Below, piece by piece: positions 33,019 through 43,852 of a stretch of 64,000 nt of DNA. Origin of the DNA: Nothopassalora personata. Its lineage: Eukaryota; Ascomycota; Dothideomycetes; Mycosphaerellales; Mycosphaerellaceae. A program made the translations under genes and the position numbers. The notes beneath the pieces were generated by a model. The model had not been told where the DNA came from. It made no database searches and saw only the letters and a list, made by a program, of their open reading frames with translations. Numbering within the stretch: the first letter of the stretch is position 1; each line of letters starts with the position of its first letter. The stretch is taken from positions 3,286,001 to 3,350,000 of the forward strand of contig CM066288.1 in NCBI GenBank assembly GCA_033816765.1. The letters run 5' to 3'.

Positions 33019-34221
33019 ATTGTTTCAAGAGGAAAGTCGCAGCCGAATGTAACACAGCAGTCCAGCCAGGTACACGAGCTCGATCACGCTATCGGCGTAG
33101 GCGCTGCTGCAGGTCGCCGGCCGGAGCGCAAAGTTGGTGGTTAGCGACAGATACGATACAACAACATGCAGCGAGTGAAGTTGGGGTCTTGTCCACGAAT
33201 GGCTCGTCCTGGTGGTTGCGGCGCGTCAGGATATCGTGGATACTGCCCAGTGGGGGATGGGGATGGGGGGGGGGGGGGGGGGGGTGGACTACTGCTGAGC
33301 GACACGCGGCACTTGCAGGAAGATATGGAACAGCGAGACGGGTGAAGTGTTTTCTCTCACATGGAGTTGATTAGAGTTGATTGCCTGCGTCTTGGAGCTA
33401 TTCATGCCGAACCACGATTGCACGCCAACGGCGGACGTCTGGCGTTCGTCTCAGCGAACCTGTGACAGAGCGCGCGATTCATTTCGCTGCCGCTGGAGCG
33501 CAAGCCATCGTAGGTGATAAGATTGTGTGCTGGCTCGAAAGAGGAAGGCTTTTATAGTAGCCGGAAGTATAGCCTTTCGCGTCCCCGTTTCAGTCGTGCA
33601 CCGGAATGAGATATCGTGCAAGGTTTCACAACGGTTGCAGCGTGTGACTCGGAAAGATTTGAAAACGAGCACGCAAGAGGACTACTATGCTAGCACAGCA
33701 GGTCGCCTTTACTACATCTGTATTCTCAACATGCTTCTGACTGAAGCCCGCACCGTCTATTCGAACAAGTGCAGAGGCCCGCGACTCTGCACGATAAGTA
33801 GTGGCTGCTGATACCTGACCTGGACAGTACGCTCATGAGCAATGGTATGCTGCGAAACTAGCCATGCTCATGCTCATGGCTATTCCACGGCTGGAATTGA
33901 AAAGTAGCGCATCATGCCACAACGGGCTGTAGCTCGTTGAGATCTTGCTGCGGCATACAAGAAGTCATCGCATCTCTGATGGTCGATCGAGCTGGTAGGT
34001 ACTTCCATGTGCTGTATAGCTGGAGCTGCATTAGGGCAATGAAGTGATCGGTGGTGTTGATGCTTCACACCCGCCCGGAACTGGGTCAGAAATCGAATCC
34101 TGCTTTGCAGTGGTTGCCTTGATCATAATAGTAGTGTCGATAGTGGGCAGTCACCGTTGTCGCCCCACCAACCCACCTGGCCATTGCACAGCTTCCGGGA
34201 AATGAGCGGGGGGCAACGCTC
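33019..34221. other. Divergent intergenic region with a G20 tract
   Basis: 1.2 kb separating the minus-strand MIF-domain gene from the plus-strand DUF952 gene. It has a run of 20 G (33265-33284) about 250 bp upstream of the MIF start codon. No ORF is supported. Confidence 0.45.
33265..33284. repeat. Poly-G tract (20 G)
   Basis: Twenty consecutive G preceded by GGGGATGGGGAT-like runs; on this strand it could form a G-quadruplex. Confidence 0.85.
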
Positions 34222-34620
34222 ATGCAACAACACCAAGAACAAGACCAAATCATGACAAGCCATACCCATTTCTACAAAATCCTGGACAATGCTCCTCCAG
34301 AACCACTTCCCGAGACTCTTCCACTCTCAGAGCTCGACAAAAAAGATGGCTTCATCCACCTAAGCACCGCCAACCAGACCAAGGAAACAGCCAACCTCTT
34401 CTTCTCCCAGGCTGAGACGCTGTGGCTTCTTAAGCTTCGCGTGGACACTCTCAAGAAACACGGGAACATCCAATGGAATCCAGACATCCCAGGCGCTCCC
34501 CATCTCCACGACAGCCAGCATGGACTAGGCAAGGCAAATGTGGAGGCGATCATTGTAGCAGCAAAGGGCAATCACAGATCCTGGAAGGAGGTACCAGAGT
34601 TGCTGAACCTCGAAGACTAG
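34222..34620 (+). CDS. DUF952 family protein
   Basis: A 132-residue ORF; a second in-frame ATG at 34252 starts MTSHTHFYKILD and gives 122 residues, closer to the family start. Hallmarks are FYKIL near the N terminus, KKDGFIHLSTANQTKETANL and FF, then LLKLRVDTL, and near the end HDSQHGLGKANVEAI. DUF952 domains adopt a fold related to ADP-ribosyltransferase-like or glutathione-transferase-neighbour proteins; no reaction is known. Intronless and short, as usual for fungal members. Confidence 0.85.
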   Translation: MQQHQEQDQIMTSHTHFYKILDNAPPEPLPETLPLSELDKKDGFIHLSTANQTKETANLFFSQAETLWLLKLRVDTLKKHGNIQWNPDIPGAPHLHDSQHGLGKANVEAIIVAAKGNHRSWKEVPELLNLED

Positions 34621-34841
34621 ATTGTAAGGGTGCGCAGTCCTCACGTGGCCTTCGACTTATCAAGATGGCAGTGTGCTATGGCTCTGCCTGCATCATGTTC
34701 AACCAATTCTGCCAGATTTCTTCTCCCTTGAAAACGCTGCAGGCACCTCGTGATATGGCTTCAACGCTGTCAATATATGCTCTGAGCCTGTAAGAGAATG
34801 TTTCAACCAGATAGATCATCTCCTTCGGCTATGTCTATCTC

Positions 34842-35630
34842 TCAGACGAACACACCTTCTTTTCCCTTCGGTTCGTACACCAGAATCGGCATGTCATACG
34901 CCTTTTCCGGCACAACATCGATCTTTACATGTGTCAAAAGCTTACAGCCATGCTTCAGATAGAACGGATACCCCATCAAGCTGCTCTCAATGACCACAGG
35001 CAATCCGACAGCATCCGCCACATCAAGACCCCATTGCAACAGCCTATGACCAACACCGTGACCTCTATGCCACGCCGGGTCGACCATCAGAAGTTGCAGA
35101 TGAAGGTTTGATTTCAAAGAATCAACCATTCCATAGCTGTCATGCAGTAGTTGCCAAGCTCGTGTAAATGCGGCATAGTCGAAGATGGTATTCTGCAAAT
35201 ACCGATAGTTCATCAATTCTAGATCTACTAGCTTTCTTTCCACGGCTTGGAGCCAACCAGAATCTTGTCGATACCACTCCTGCGCGATGGGATTGTCCGT
35301 CCCTTGAGAATCCCAGGCGGAGAAGCCTACTATTTGCGATCTCTGGTCTCCGAATACGTCGAGCTCCAATTTCTCGGCTACCATGAAGCGGACTCCAGGC
35401 TTCACAAAGAACATACGAACACGGCCTAGGGCAAAGAGATAGAACTCTCCGGGCTTCTCTTTGCGTTTGGGACAGAAGTGGTCATGAAATTCGAAGTCTA
35501 GGAGGTTGTCTCGAAAGATCTTTGCGACCGCCGGGATATCTGCCCGCGTAGCCCAGCGTAGATATATCTGATGTGTTGTGGGTATTCTGCTCAGGGTATC
35601 GTCGTGCTGCCGCCTCGGATAGTGAGCCAT
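34842..35630 (-). CDS. GNAT-family N-acetyltransferase
   Basis: A single exon of 262 residues. IYLRWATRADIPAVAKIFRD opens the GNAT fold. The acetyl-CoA region is LQLLMVDPAWHRGHGVGHRL (motif A, Q/RxxGxG/A as HRGHGVG, near residue 190), followed by LPVVIESSLMGYPFYLKHG, the typical beta5/alpha4 segment. An insert with FYLFALGRVRMFF and FSAWDSQG occupies the middle, as in many fungal GNATs acting on small molecules. The substrate is unknown. It is convergent with the DUF952 gene across about 220 bp. Confidence 0.9.
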   Translation of the reverse strand: MAHYPRRQHDDTLSRIPTTHQIYLRWATRADIPAVAKIFRDNLLDFEFHDHFCPKRKEKPGEFYLFALGRVRMFFVKPGVRFMVAEKLELDVFGDQRSQIVGFSAWDSQGTDNPIAQEWYRQDSGWLQAVERKLVDLELMNYRYLQNTIFDYAAFTRAWQLLHDSYGMVDSLKSNLHLQLLMVDPAWHRGHGVGHRLLQWGLDVADAVGLPVVIESSLMGYPFYLKHGCKLLTHVKIDVVPEKAYDMPILVYEPKGKEGVFV

Positions 35631-36425
35631 GGTGGCAAGACCTTCGTAATAGCAGATTCCAGGTCGCGGTGCTGTGTGAATTCTTCTTCACTTAGCTGTC
35701 AACGATCGCGGGAATGTAAAGTGGCGTCGCAAAGGCTAGAAGCATAAGTCTTTCGATTTGCCATTTGACGGCATTCTCGGCATGCCGCAGCGGCTTTCCG
35801 GCCCGCGCCAGCACCTCTCCATCAACAAGCTGTTCACCAACATGAAGACCACAATGATGCTCTTGCCATAAAACGTGTCGGACTGAGACAACCCATCCAC
35901 CCGGTCCCCTCCCAAGGTCCACAAGACCACGCCGTCCACACGCCTGCTGGGAACCCATCTCCGTGGCAGCCGCGTGTCATGGTTGCTGAATCATGCTCAC
36001 CCGTCCAATTGGCTCAGGAGACACTTCACTAATGGGAGTCCGCAGCAGCGTCTATTCGTCGAATTCAATGCTGTGTTGCCTTCAGTTGTGTTATGGTTGC
36101 CCTTGTTATCGTCGGTGGTCTACTGGGCGCTAATGTTGTGAGATGAGACGTTAGTGGGCCGTCTATAATAGTGGCAAAGCGCTTCGTTACGATGGGGGCA
36201 GCGCGATGTCGAAATGTTGCGTTCTGGCGACGGCAATGTTGTCAAGCTGCATGGCACCTGGTGAAGGGTTTAGACGAAGACTCAAGATGATATGGTCAGA
36301 GCACATTGATAGCAGGACGAGTACGTCGCTCACGTTGGTCGAGGTGTGCTTACGGTACCACAGATTTCGTTTGAGACATTGAAGCGATCGCTCCTGCACT
36401 GTATACATGATGATGAATAGAGCCA
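35631..36425. other. Intergenic: GNAT promoter and ECM16 3' flank
   Basis: 795 bp. An 88-codon minus-strand ORF (35692-35958) has no recognisable features and is treated as noise. Confidence 0.4.
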
Positions 36426-39400
36426 TCAGCCCATCTGCAGAATTTTCTCAACCACCCACTCCTTCCCTCTACGGATTTGCTGCACCTTCCACGCCTTCAT
36501 AGGCCAACTCGCACCTGCCGTATTCGGATCTCGTAACGCCGTACTTACGAAGCATACCCGCGTTCTCCCGGCGTCCTTCTCTTCGATCTTCCCAATAGGC
36601 TTACCAAACTCGAGCAAAGGAGAGCCTTCCGCGAGGGAAGTCAGGAGCATGGGACCAGCAGTAGTCAGAGGGTGCATGCGCGTGCGCTTCTGCTTGCCGT
36701 CCACTGTGAATGCTGCTGCGCGACTGAGGTTGGTGTAGACGATATAGTCCGGCATCTCATGCACGGAGAGTTTTGCAAGCAGACTGCTGGGGTGCACATA
36801 CACACTTCGCTGCTGTGCTTGCTCTTCCAGGTTGCTCGCACGGTCGATGTCAACCTCGGCGATTGAAGGAAGGAGCGTCCGGTATGGTACTTCGATAGCA
36901 CGGCGTGGCTTCTGTCCGGGGGAAACTACACTCGGAAGCAAATCGTTGCGTACCGCGACTTGGTCGATGTAGCCTGCGGCCACGATCTGGTTCAGCAGCT
37001 TGATGTCCTTCTCCTTCGGTGGCGAGATCACTGCTCGATAGGGTTCAGGTGGTTGTCCACGCTCAATCATCTGTTTTTGCATGATGTTGTGAAGCTGCGA
37101 GCGCAGCTGCTGCACTTCGGTCATGCCCTTCTCTCGTAGGAAGTACTGGGAGCAGAACAATTTATCTCCTCTGCCGTCTGCGTCTGCATGAGCTGCAATC
37201 GCAGTGAGCAGCTTGATGGCATCAGACTTGTCGTCAAAGTTAGCGAACGTGGCATGGGCACGGCCAAACGCTTGCTTCTTGCTGTTGATCGCACTTTCCA
37301 TTACGCGATCAACACGCTTAGGCTGACCTTCGTTGACAGAAGCATCCCCATCGGCTTCGAGAGCCTCTTGGCGGGGGACCACCTGTGTTTCTGGGATGAA
37401 CAGCTCGCCCACTGCCAGACCGGCCACCAGTGCAACAGTGTACGGTAGGACGCCATGTTGCAGACCAAGCTGCAGCATTCTACCGAACCTTGGATTGACT
37501 GGGTATTTCTGCAACTCCCGGCCTCGCGCCGTGATCTTTCCCGACTTCGGATCGACAGCACCCAAGTTCCTCAACAATCGTTCAGCTTGCGCCAGCTGTT
37601 CCCGCTGCGGTGGTGTAGGAAATGGGAAGTTGATTACATTGTCGACCTCCATTGCCTTGAGTGATAGAACTGTGCCCTCTATAGGCGTACGTAGTATCTC
37701 AGGCAGAGTATGGTTGTCGAAGTACTGCTCGTATATTGCGGAGCTGTACAGTCGGTAGCAGTGACCTGGGCCAGTACGTCCTGCACGACCCATCCTTTGG
37801 CTGGCGCTAGCTTTTGAGATCCAGTCAATTTTGAACTCTTGGACTCCGGTGGCTATGTCGTAATGCTTTTCCTTGCTCCTGCCACAATCGAAGACATAGC
37901 GGACGTCCGGAATAGTCAGGGAAGTCTCCGCAATGTTGGTTGCGAGGACTATCATTCTGTATCCTTCAGGTGGCGGATCGAACACACGCATCTGCTGTTC
38001 CGAAGACAGCCCGCCGTACAGTGGTACTATATGTGGTTTTAGACCACCCCTTTGCTGTGGCGCATTCGGATCGACTTCTACTTCGAACTCGGCGTCAGCG
38101 GCATGATCATCCAGTCCAATGATCTCCTCTTCGTCGTCCGAGTCATCTGCCGGTCCATCTTCATCCTCGAGATAGTCGTTCACAGGCTTTTCCTCATTCA
38201 TCCTGAAAGGCTTCCTTGAATTGGCGAAAGAGGCATCCTCGCTGCTTGTCAACACCTCTCGCAACTTCTTCGCAACTGTGCTGATTTCGCCTTGACCTGT
38301 TAAGAAAACCAATATACTACCAGCTGGGAGTTCGCGATGACCTCGGCTCACTTTTCGAACAGTCTCTTCAACATAATCGCGCTGCGTTTTTTTCGCGAAG
38401 TGTTCTGTCACGGGATATTGTCTGCCCTCAGCTTCGACCACCGGAGGCTTCGCGCTCTTGAACAGCTTGTCATTCATGATGAAGTCCGTCACCCGCAAAG
38501 TAGCGCTCATGATGACGAGCTTCAACGGGTAATATGTTTCTGGCTGCTCTTCGCTAAGGGTCTTCCGGATGGGTACTATACGCGACAGCATCCCTATCAA
38601 GACGTCCGTGTTCACGCTTCGCTCGTGCGCCTCGTCGATGACCACAACGCTGTACTTGCTGAGAGCAAAATCCTGGCTGATCTCGCGAAGTAGGATACCG
38701 TCTGTCATGAACTTGACCTTCGTGAACCGACTCACATTACTGTCGTATCGAATCTGCGATCCGACCTGTTTGCCATACTCCGGTCCGAACTCATGCGCGA
38801 CTCGTCTCGCCACTGACTGTGCTGCCACGCGGCGTGGCTGGGTGACTCCGATCATGCCTTTCGAGGTGTAGCCGTTCTCAACAAGCATCTGAGGAAGCTG
38901 AGTTGTCTTTCCCGAACCTGTAGCGCCACACACAACAGTGACTGGATTATTGTGTACGGCCTCTATAATTTTCTGCTCTTCCTGCACGACGGGAAGCTGT
39001 AGCCTGGCAGTCTGTATCTCCTCAGATCTAGGTATGACAACTGCCTCTTCTGGGCGGTAGCTGTTTTCGCTCTGTCGAACGGACGTCAGCACCTCAGATA
39101 CAGTGGGGTCTGGGGAGGGAGCGCGCGGTATGAAGTTGGCTTTGATCACATCGTCGTTTATGGGCGCTGTAGACGGTGTGAAGTCCAGAGCCTGGTTGCG
39201 TTGAGAATCTGCCCATGCCTTGAAGGCGGACACGCGGGCTGGTTTGTCTACGCTTTCTTGATCGTCATGACTATCCTGTCCTGCGTCGCTTGAGACGTTC
39301 GAGCCACCCGTAGCTACGCTTGAGTCGTCATCTTCAGACGCTGATTCGGATGCAGTCACGGAGCGCGTTGCTTCTTTCTCTTCGTCAGAAAATCCGTTCC

Positions 39401-40103
39401 ATGCATCTGATACATCATCCTCTGCCTCCTCGTTGTCCGCACTTTCGGAGGGCGGCTCTTCGACAACAACAGCTTTCTTTTGCCTCTTTCGCTTCTTGAT
39501 CACAGGCCGACCAGAGTCGTCGACCTCGAGAGGGCGTTTCAACCCTGTCCCAAATGATACCGTCGTCCTCGCGGTCGCCACGGGCTTAACAGAGGCTGGA
39601 ATCTCGTTCGTTGGGTAGAGAGCCTGAGGCCCATCGCTCATGTCGTCCTCACTGTACGCATCGTGCTCGACAGCCAGGTCCCTCTTCTCATACAGTATTG
39701 CATCGCGGTCGCCATTCGCATCGATCCCAGCTCTTTCCTCCTGTATTGCCCTCGAGAATCGCTCCCGCTTCGTCTCTTGCACTCTCCCCAACTTCTTAGC
39801 ACTTTGCAGTAGGCTCGTGTCCACTTTCTGCGCGGCGAGCTTCTTCAACAACTCGAGATTCTCCTCCTTCTTCAGCTTCGTGTCGATATACTTGTCCAAT
39901 CTCTTCCTCTTCTTCCCACTGATCTTCGTCTCCGGCTGCTGTGCTTTTAGCTCCTCCTGCAACTTTCGACGTTTCTCTTCCTTTTCGCTCTGGCTGAGCG
40001 GCACGACGATGTCTGCATTGGCTGGCCCATCCTGCCGAGACGATACTGTCTTTTGTCGCGCGAGCTTCCTATGCTTCCTCTCCCGCGGGACGAACTTGGG
40101 CAT
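36426..40103 (-). CDS. DEAH-box RNA helicase ECM16/DHR1 (DHX37 homologue), 18S rRNA processing
   Basis: The start was set at ATG 40103 (MPKFVPRERKHRKLARQK); the open frame extends upstream but with no ATG. 1225 residues, intronless. The Lys/Arg-rich N terminus (KISGKKRKRLDKYIDTKLKK) and an acidic Ser-rich region are typical of DHR1. Helicase motifs: I GATGSGKTTQLPQ (about residue 393), Ia TQPRRVAA, II DEAH in VVIDEAHERSV, III MSATLRVTDF, V NIAETSLTIPDVRYV and VI QRMGRAGRTGPG. The HA2 and OB domains follow. DHR1 unwinds U3 snoRNA from pre-18S rRNA in the SSU processome, in the nucleolus, and is itself stimulated by a G-patch-free C-terminal partner (Utp14). It is the last host gene before the transposon region. 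Confidence 0.96.
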   Translation of the reverse strand: MPKFVPRERKHRKLARQKTVSSRQDGPANADIVVPLSQSEKEEKRRKLQEELKAQQPETKISGKKRKRLDKYIDTKLKKEENLELLKKLAAQKVDTSLLQSAKKLGRVQETKRERFSRAIQEERAGIDANGDRDAILYEKRDLAVEHDAYSEDDMSDGPQALYPTNEIPASVKPVATARTTVSFGTGLKRPLEVDDSGRPVIKKRKRQKKAVVVEEPPSESADNEEAEDDVSDAWNGFSDEEKEATRSVTASESASEDDDSSVATGGSNVSSDAGQDSHDDQESVDKPARVSAFKAWADSQRNQALDFTPSTAPINDDVIKANFIPRAPSPDPTVSEVLTSVRQSENSYRPEEAVVIPRSEEIQTARLQLPVVQEEQKIIEAVHNNPVTVVCGATGSGKTTQLPQMLVENGYTSKGMIGVTQPRRVAAQSVARRVAHEFGPEYGKQVGSQIRYDSNVSRFTKVKFMTDGILLREISQDFALSKYSVVVIDEAHERSVNTDVLIGMLSRIVPIRKTLSEEQPETYYPLKLVIMSATLRVTDFIMNDKLFKSAKPPVVEAEGRQYPVTEHFAKKTQRDYVEETVRKVSRGHRELPAGSILVFLTGQGEISTVAKKLREVLTSSEDASFANSRKPFRMNEEKPVNDYLEDEDGPADDSDDEEEIIGLDDHAADAEFEVEVDPNAPQQRGGLKPHIVPLYGGLSSEQQMRVFDPPPEGYRMIVLATNIAETSLTIPDVRYVFDCGRSKEKHYDIATGVQEFKIDWISKASASQRMGRAGRTGPGHCYRLYSSAIYEQYFDNHTLPEILRTPIEGTVLSLKAMEVDNVINFPFPTPPQREQLAQAERLLRNLGAVDPKSGKITARGRELQKYPVNPRFGRMLQLGLQHGVLPYTVALVAGLAVGELFIPETQVVPRQEALEADGDASVNEGQPKRVDRVMESAINSKKQAFGRAHATFANFDDKSDAIKLLTAIAAHADADGRGDKLFCSQYFLREKGMTEVQQLRSQLHNIMQKQMIERGQPPEPYRAVISPPKEKDIKLLNQIVAAGYIDQVAVRNDLLPSVVSPGQKPRRAIEVPYRTLLPSIAEVDIDRASNLEEQAQQRSVYVHPSSLLAKLSVHEMPDYIVYTNLSRAAAFTVDGKQKRTRMHPLTTAGPMLLTSLAEGSPLLEFGKPIGKIEEKDAGRTRVCFVSTALRDPNTAGASWPMKAWKVQQIRRGKEWVVEKILQMG

Positions 40104-40346
40104 TACGGTAGTGTTGTCGACATCAGATCTGTGCAAGTGTTGGAAATGCTTCTCGAGATGGACTTTTTAGACACTACTACGTAGCGCGCGAACCCTGCTC
40201 ACCACCCCACCATTTCGGTAGATCTACCGCGAACCCAGTGCCCGGATCCTCCGCATGGCCTCGTGGGCCTCGGTGTGTGCCCCCGTCTTTCTCTCGCACG
40301 ACCAGCACCCACAGTTCCATGTCATTCACCTCCAGATACATCATGA
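40104..40346. promoter_or_regulatory. Promoter region of ECM16, ending at the transposon cluster
   Basis: Only about 245 bp of ordinary sequence lie between the ECM16 start and the first repeat copy, so repeat chromatin sits very close to an essential gene promoter. Confidence 0.4.
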
Positions 40347-40552
40347 TAGGCCACGAAGTGGCCTTCAATTCGGATGGGGTGGTGAAAAAACACTTAGTGG
40401 GGGAACAGGGATTGTGATTGGCTTAAATCTCGTGAGCATTTTCAGGGGTATTAATTGGTTGCCTCGTTATCGATAAGCCGGACCTATATCCGGGGAACTT
40501 TGAACCTCGCTTTCTAGCTATCGAGCGTAGATATAGAGTTATCTCGCCAACG
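40347..40552 (+). repeat. Repeat copy 1 (little-mutated), begins with a GGCCAC-GAA-GTGGCC hairpin
   Basis: About 200 bp that align with copy 2 at 40654-40845. It starts with the perfect inverted repeat at 40349-40363 and contains CACTTAGTGGGGGA and GGCTTAAATCT. CpA and TpG dinucleotides are present, so it has suffered little RIP. Confidence 0.7.
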
Positions 40553-40653
40553 GGTAGTCGGATCGTAAAGAAAAGACCGGATTCGGAATCCTCGCGTAAA
40601 TCCGCGTAAGATAGGCTATTAAGATATTCTAAATAGATTATTTTATTTTTTAA

Positions 40654-40845
40654 TAGGCTACGAAGTAGCCTTTAATGTAAATTAGGGTAGTAAAAAGCAC
40701 TTAGTAGGGGAGTAGAGATTGTAATTAGCTTAAATCTACTTAGCGTAAGCGCGGCTTCTTATTAGACGTTGCCTTATTAATAAGCTAGACCCGGGTCTAG
40801 TAAACTTTAGACCTTAATTTCTAGCTATAATACGTAAAGATCTAT
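40654..40845 (+). repeat. Repeat copy 2, RIP-mutated, cut at its end by element A
   Basis: Aligns with copy 1 but CpA/TpG are turned to TpA: GGCTAC-GAA-GTAGCC instead of GGCCAC-GAA-GTGGCC, CACTTAGTAGGGGA instead of CACTTAGTGGGGGA. It stops where the LTR of element A begins. Confidence 0.7.
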
Positions 40846-41026
40846 TATAAGGGTAGCCTATAGCTAACCCTTACATGTAATGCGGCCATGCCCGGCTTGG
40901 CATGCCATACGTGACGTACATGCGTACACTAGGAGACGCGCATAGCGTCTATAGAAGAAAGTAAGCTTTAGTTTATCTACGATTAGAAGATCGTAGGCGT
41001 GCTATATATTACGACATCTCCTTATA
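40846..41026 (+). repeat. 5' LTR of element A (RIP-mutated)
   Basis: 181 bp; begins TATAAGGGTAGCC and ends ACATCTCCTTATA. It aligns along its length with the unmutated solo LTR at 42914-43110 (TGTAAGGGGCAGCC...CATCCCCTTAACA). Most changes are C-to-T before A, or G-to-A after T. Confidence 0.8.
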
Positions 41027-41399
41027 GTCTTACGGCCCTAATAGTTCTAAAGCTTCCCTTCGTTACAATCCATACACGCTATAGAGCCCGATCGCGACGC
41101 ATACGACGGCGAGTCGCCTACGCCGCTCCTAAGCCCTAGAGTATAGTAGTAGGCGCGTCGTGTAGCCTTAGTTACGAGAAGAGAGGCCTTACGGGCTAAG
41201 ATTAAAGAGTAAGAGATACGGCGGGAGATCGAGCGGCTAGAGATCTTACGCGCTATAAGCGCACCGCCTCTAGAGCGTATAGGAGGGAGGAGAGAAGATT
41301 ACCTCCCTACTACAACCCCTACCTCTATCTCTATAACTACTAACGATAATATTATAGTACGAGGCGCGGCCGCAGCGTATACGACGCGACCGCGCCTAA

Positions 41400-42290
41400 A
41401 AGAGCCGACGCCTTTTAGAGGGGATTCGATAAGGAAGGTAAGGGTATTCCTTCGGGAGCTCTTACTTATCTTCGCCCTCTTAGGTACTATGTACGCGATA
41501 GACGAATTAAAGGTCCTATATAGGGTTATGTACCTTAGCGGAGAGGTAAGCGAGCGATAGTATACTAACTATAGCGCCGTTAACCTTATAGGGTATATAT
41601 ACTAGGACTTTAAGGAGTTCTACCGAGACGTATACGGCGATCCTATAAATCGCGTACTTAACGTTATATTAGAGTACGAGGTTACGAAATAGAAGGATAA
41701 CTAGATAGCGCGGTAGTTCGTAACTAAGCTAGATATTATAGAGGACTAGTTAGGTAACTACTTAGAAGCGTAACGTATACGGTACCTACTAGCGAAGCTT
41801 ACGCCTCGCTTACGGTCCGCTATCGTTAGCTACTATAATATCCCTACGACTAGAGAAGACCTAGTAGTCCTAGCCTCGCGCATCGAAAGTACCGAGCGCC
41901 GAGGTAGTAGCGGAGGGTACGACCGCGGGTAGTATATACGTCGTAAGCGTAAAGCTAAGGGCGTACATAAGCGGGCTAATCGCCTAAAGTAATAGAAGTA
42001 GAGTTAAGTACCGGGCGCCTCGGGTGCGAGTTAGTAGCGAGACGCTAGTAGCTCGTCTTTAACTAGCTAGAAGTCGAAAGTAGAGTACTACGGCTACGGT
42101 AGGAAGGGTTACTATAAGACGGAGTACCGGAATAGACACCTATAGAAAGACCGCGACGCGTAAGCGGTTCGTAGGTTAGAAACTGTCGAGGCTTTAACTA
42201 AGAAGGGCGAATAGGGAAAAGGTAGAGGACTAGGTAAGGGTCGCTCCTAAGTCCGAGTTTCTATATAGACCCCTTAAGGTAAGTCGATAC
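41400..42290 (+). pseudogene. gag of element A (RIP-inactivated)
   Basis: Broken by many TAG codons. Readable pieces include FRGDSIRKVRVFLRELLLIF and the zinc knuckle at 42086-42127. In that knuckle all four metal ligands of the C-x2-C-x4-H-x4-C motif have become Tyr (YYGYGRKGYYKTEY), as expected from TGY-to-TAY and CAY-to-TAY changes. Confidence 0.7.
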
Positions 42291-42299
42291 GAGTCTAGC

Positions 42300-42913
42300 G
42301 CGTTACTTACGAGGCGCCGTCGAGACGCGTAAGGGCTTTCGCAAGGCTACGTTTCTTCTAAATAACGGTATAGATTTAAGCTTAGTATCGTACGAGTATA
42401 TACTCCGACACTAGATATAGCCTATTAGTAGTATAAAGCTTCTAAATCTAGAGTCGTATACGTAGGACTAGGGGCATTACTACGGCGCCTATACGGTTCG
42501 CGTGCGACTAGCTAACGATATAGGAGTAGAGCGCGTAAGCGACGCTATCTACTATGTAGCACCTATAGGTAGGCCGTTAGTTATTTTAGGTAGACCCTAG
42601 CGGCATCGTAATCGGATAGTAAAGGCCGATAAGGATAACTAGTAGTACTACGGTATAGAGACGCCTACGATTTAGTAGCGTAACGTACGCGAGTTCCTTA
42701 AGGATCTCGAGAGCTTAAAGTAGGTTTATACGATAAGTGTTCGGGCTATTACTATAGCAGTACCCGAAGGAGAGGGCCCCTCGTAGCCTAAAGAATTTAT
42801 AGACTTCCGAGATATATACGTACCTAATAAGTAGGCGAAGCGTAAGATGCCCGACGGGGTTAAGTATACGATTAATCTCGTTAAAGGAAAGAAACCCCCT
42901 TTTAAGCCGCTAT
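42300..42913 (+). pseudogene. Protease-region pol fragment of element A
   Basis: Follows gag, with a retropepsin-like FLLNNGIDLSLVSYEY and later GVKYTINLVKGKKPPFKPLY, the conserved block before RT. The solo LTR is inserted immediately after KPLY. Confidence 0.6.
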
Positions 42914-43110
42914 TGTAAGGGGCAGCCCAGTGGCTAACCCCTACATGTGGCCTTGCATGTGACATGCGGTCGCGACCGGCTGCCAAGCCGCACGTGACAC
43001 GCATGAGTACACCTTGCGACGCGCGATGCGTCTTGAACAAAAGGCAAGAATTAGTTCATCTACGACTGGCAGGTCGTGGGCGTGCTATACATTGCGACAT
43101 CCCCTTAACA
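42914..43110 (+). repeat. Solo LTR, unmutated, with 5-bp target-site duplication
   Basis: 197 bp from TGTAAGGGG to CCCCTTAACA. It is flanked by gctat on both sides (42909-42913 and 43111-43115). It is the same family as the LTR of element A but still rich in CpA and TpG, so it arrived after A was mutated and then lost its body by LTR-LTR recombination. Confidence 0.93.
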
Positions 43111-43847
43111 GCTATACTACTAGTCCTTAACTAAGCTAGAGGCCTTAAAGGAGTACCTTACGTAAGTAATAGAGAAGGGGTAGATTAGACGATTCGTAAG
43201 CGAGGCAGGTACGCCTATCCTATTCGTGCTAAAGAAGAATAGTACTCTTAGGCTCTATATAGATTATAGAGGCCTAAATAAGATTATAGTAAAGAACCGG
43301 TACCTACTACCCCTAATTAGTAAGACCTTAGATAGGCTATAGGGCGCTAGGCTCTTTACTACAATCGACCTATAGAATGCCTACTACCGTATTCCTATTA
43401 AGCGAGGAGACGAGTAGAAGACTACGTTTCGCACGCGATACGGTTACTACGAGTACTTAGTTATACCTTTTAGGTTAACTAACGTACTAGCTACCTTTTA
43501 GGGGTACATTAATAAGGCCCTTACTAGGTTAGTAGATAATATCTACGTAGTCTACCTAGATAATATCCTTATCTATAGCGTAACGCGTAAGGAGTACGTA
43601 CGAGCCGTACGCGCGGTACTAGAGAGGCTACGAAAGTTCGCCCTATTTACGAACCTAAAGAAGTATAGCTTCTTCTAGGAGAATGCCAAGTTCCTAGGAT
43701 TTATCGTAAGTGTCGTAGGCGTATTAATAGATAGGAGTAGGGTAGCCGTAATCGAGGAATAGCCTACGCCTACGAGTTTTTATAAGGTTTAATCCTTCCT
43801 AGGATTCTATAACTTCTATAGGCGCTTTATCGAAGGGTACTCGAGGA
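43111..43847 (+). pseudogene. Reverse-transcriptase part of element A pol, 5' of the element B insertion
   Basis: RT motifs survive between stops: [33 protein letters not shown] (from YLDD, Asp to Asn) and AKFLGFIVS. The stops at former Trp/Gln codons are TAG. Reading resumes at 50998 after element B. Confidence 0.85.
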
Positions 43848-43852
43848 TTACG

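Noticed and set aside
35692..35958. 88-codon minus-strand ORF upstream of the GNAT gene
   Set aside because: Two overlapping frames look equally open; no motif or leader supports either.
36187..36426. 79-codon minus-strand ORF after ECM16
   Set aside because: 3' flank of ECM16, no features.
41027..41045. Self-priming site after the LTR of element A
   Set aside because: The bases after this LTR have no 9-nt complement inside the LTR; RIP may have erased it, so no claim is made.
42726..43040. 104-codon minus-strand ORF
   Set aside because: Spans the solo LTR and its insertion point, antisense to the element; an artefact of junction sequence.
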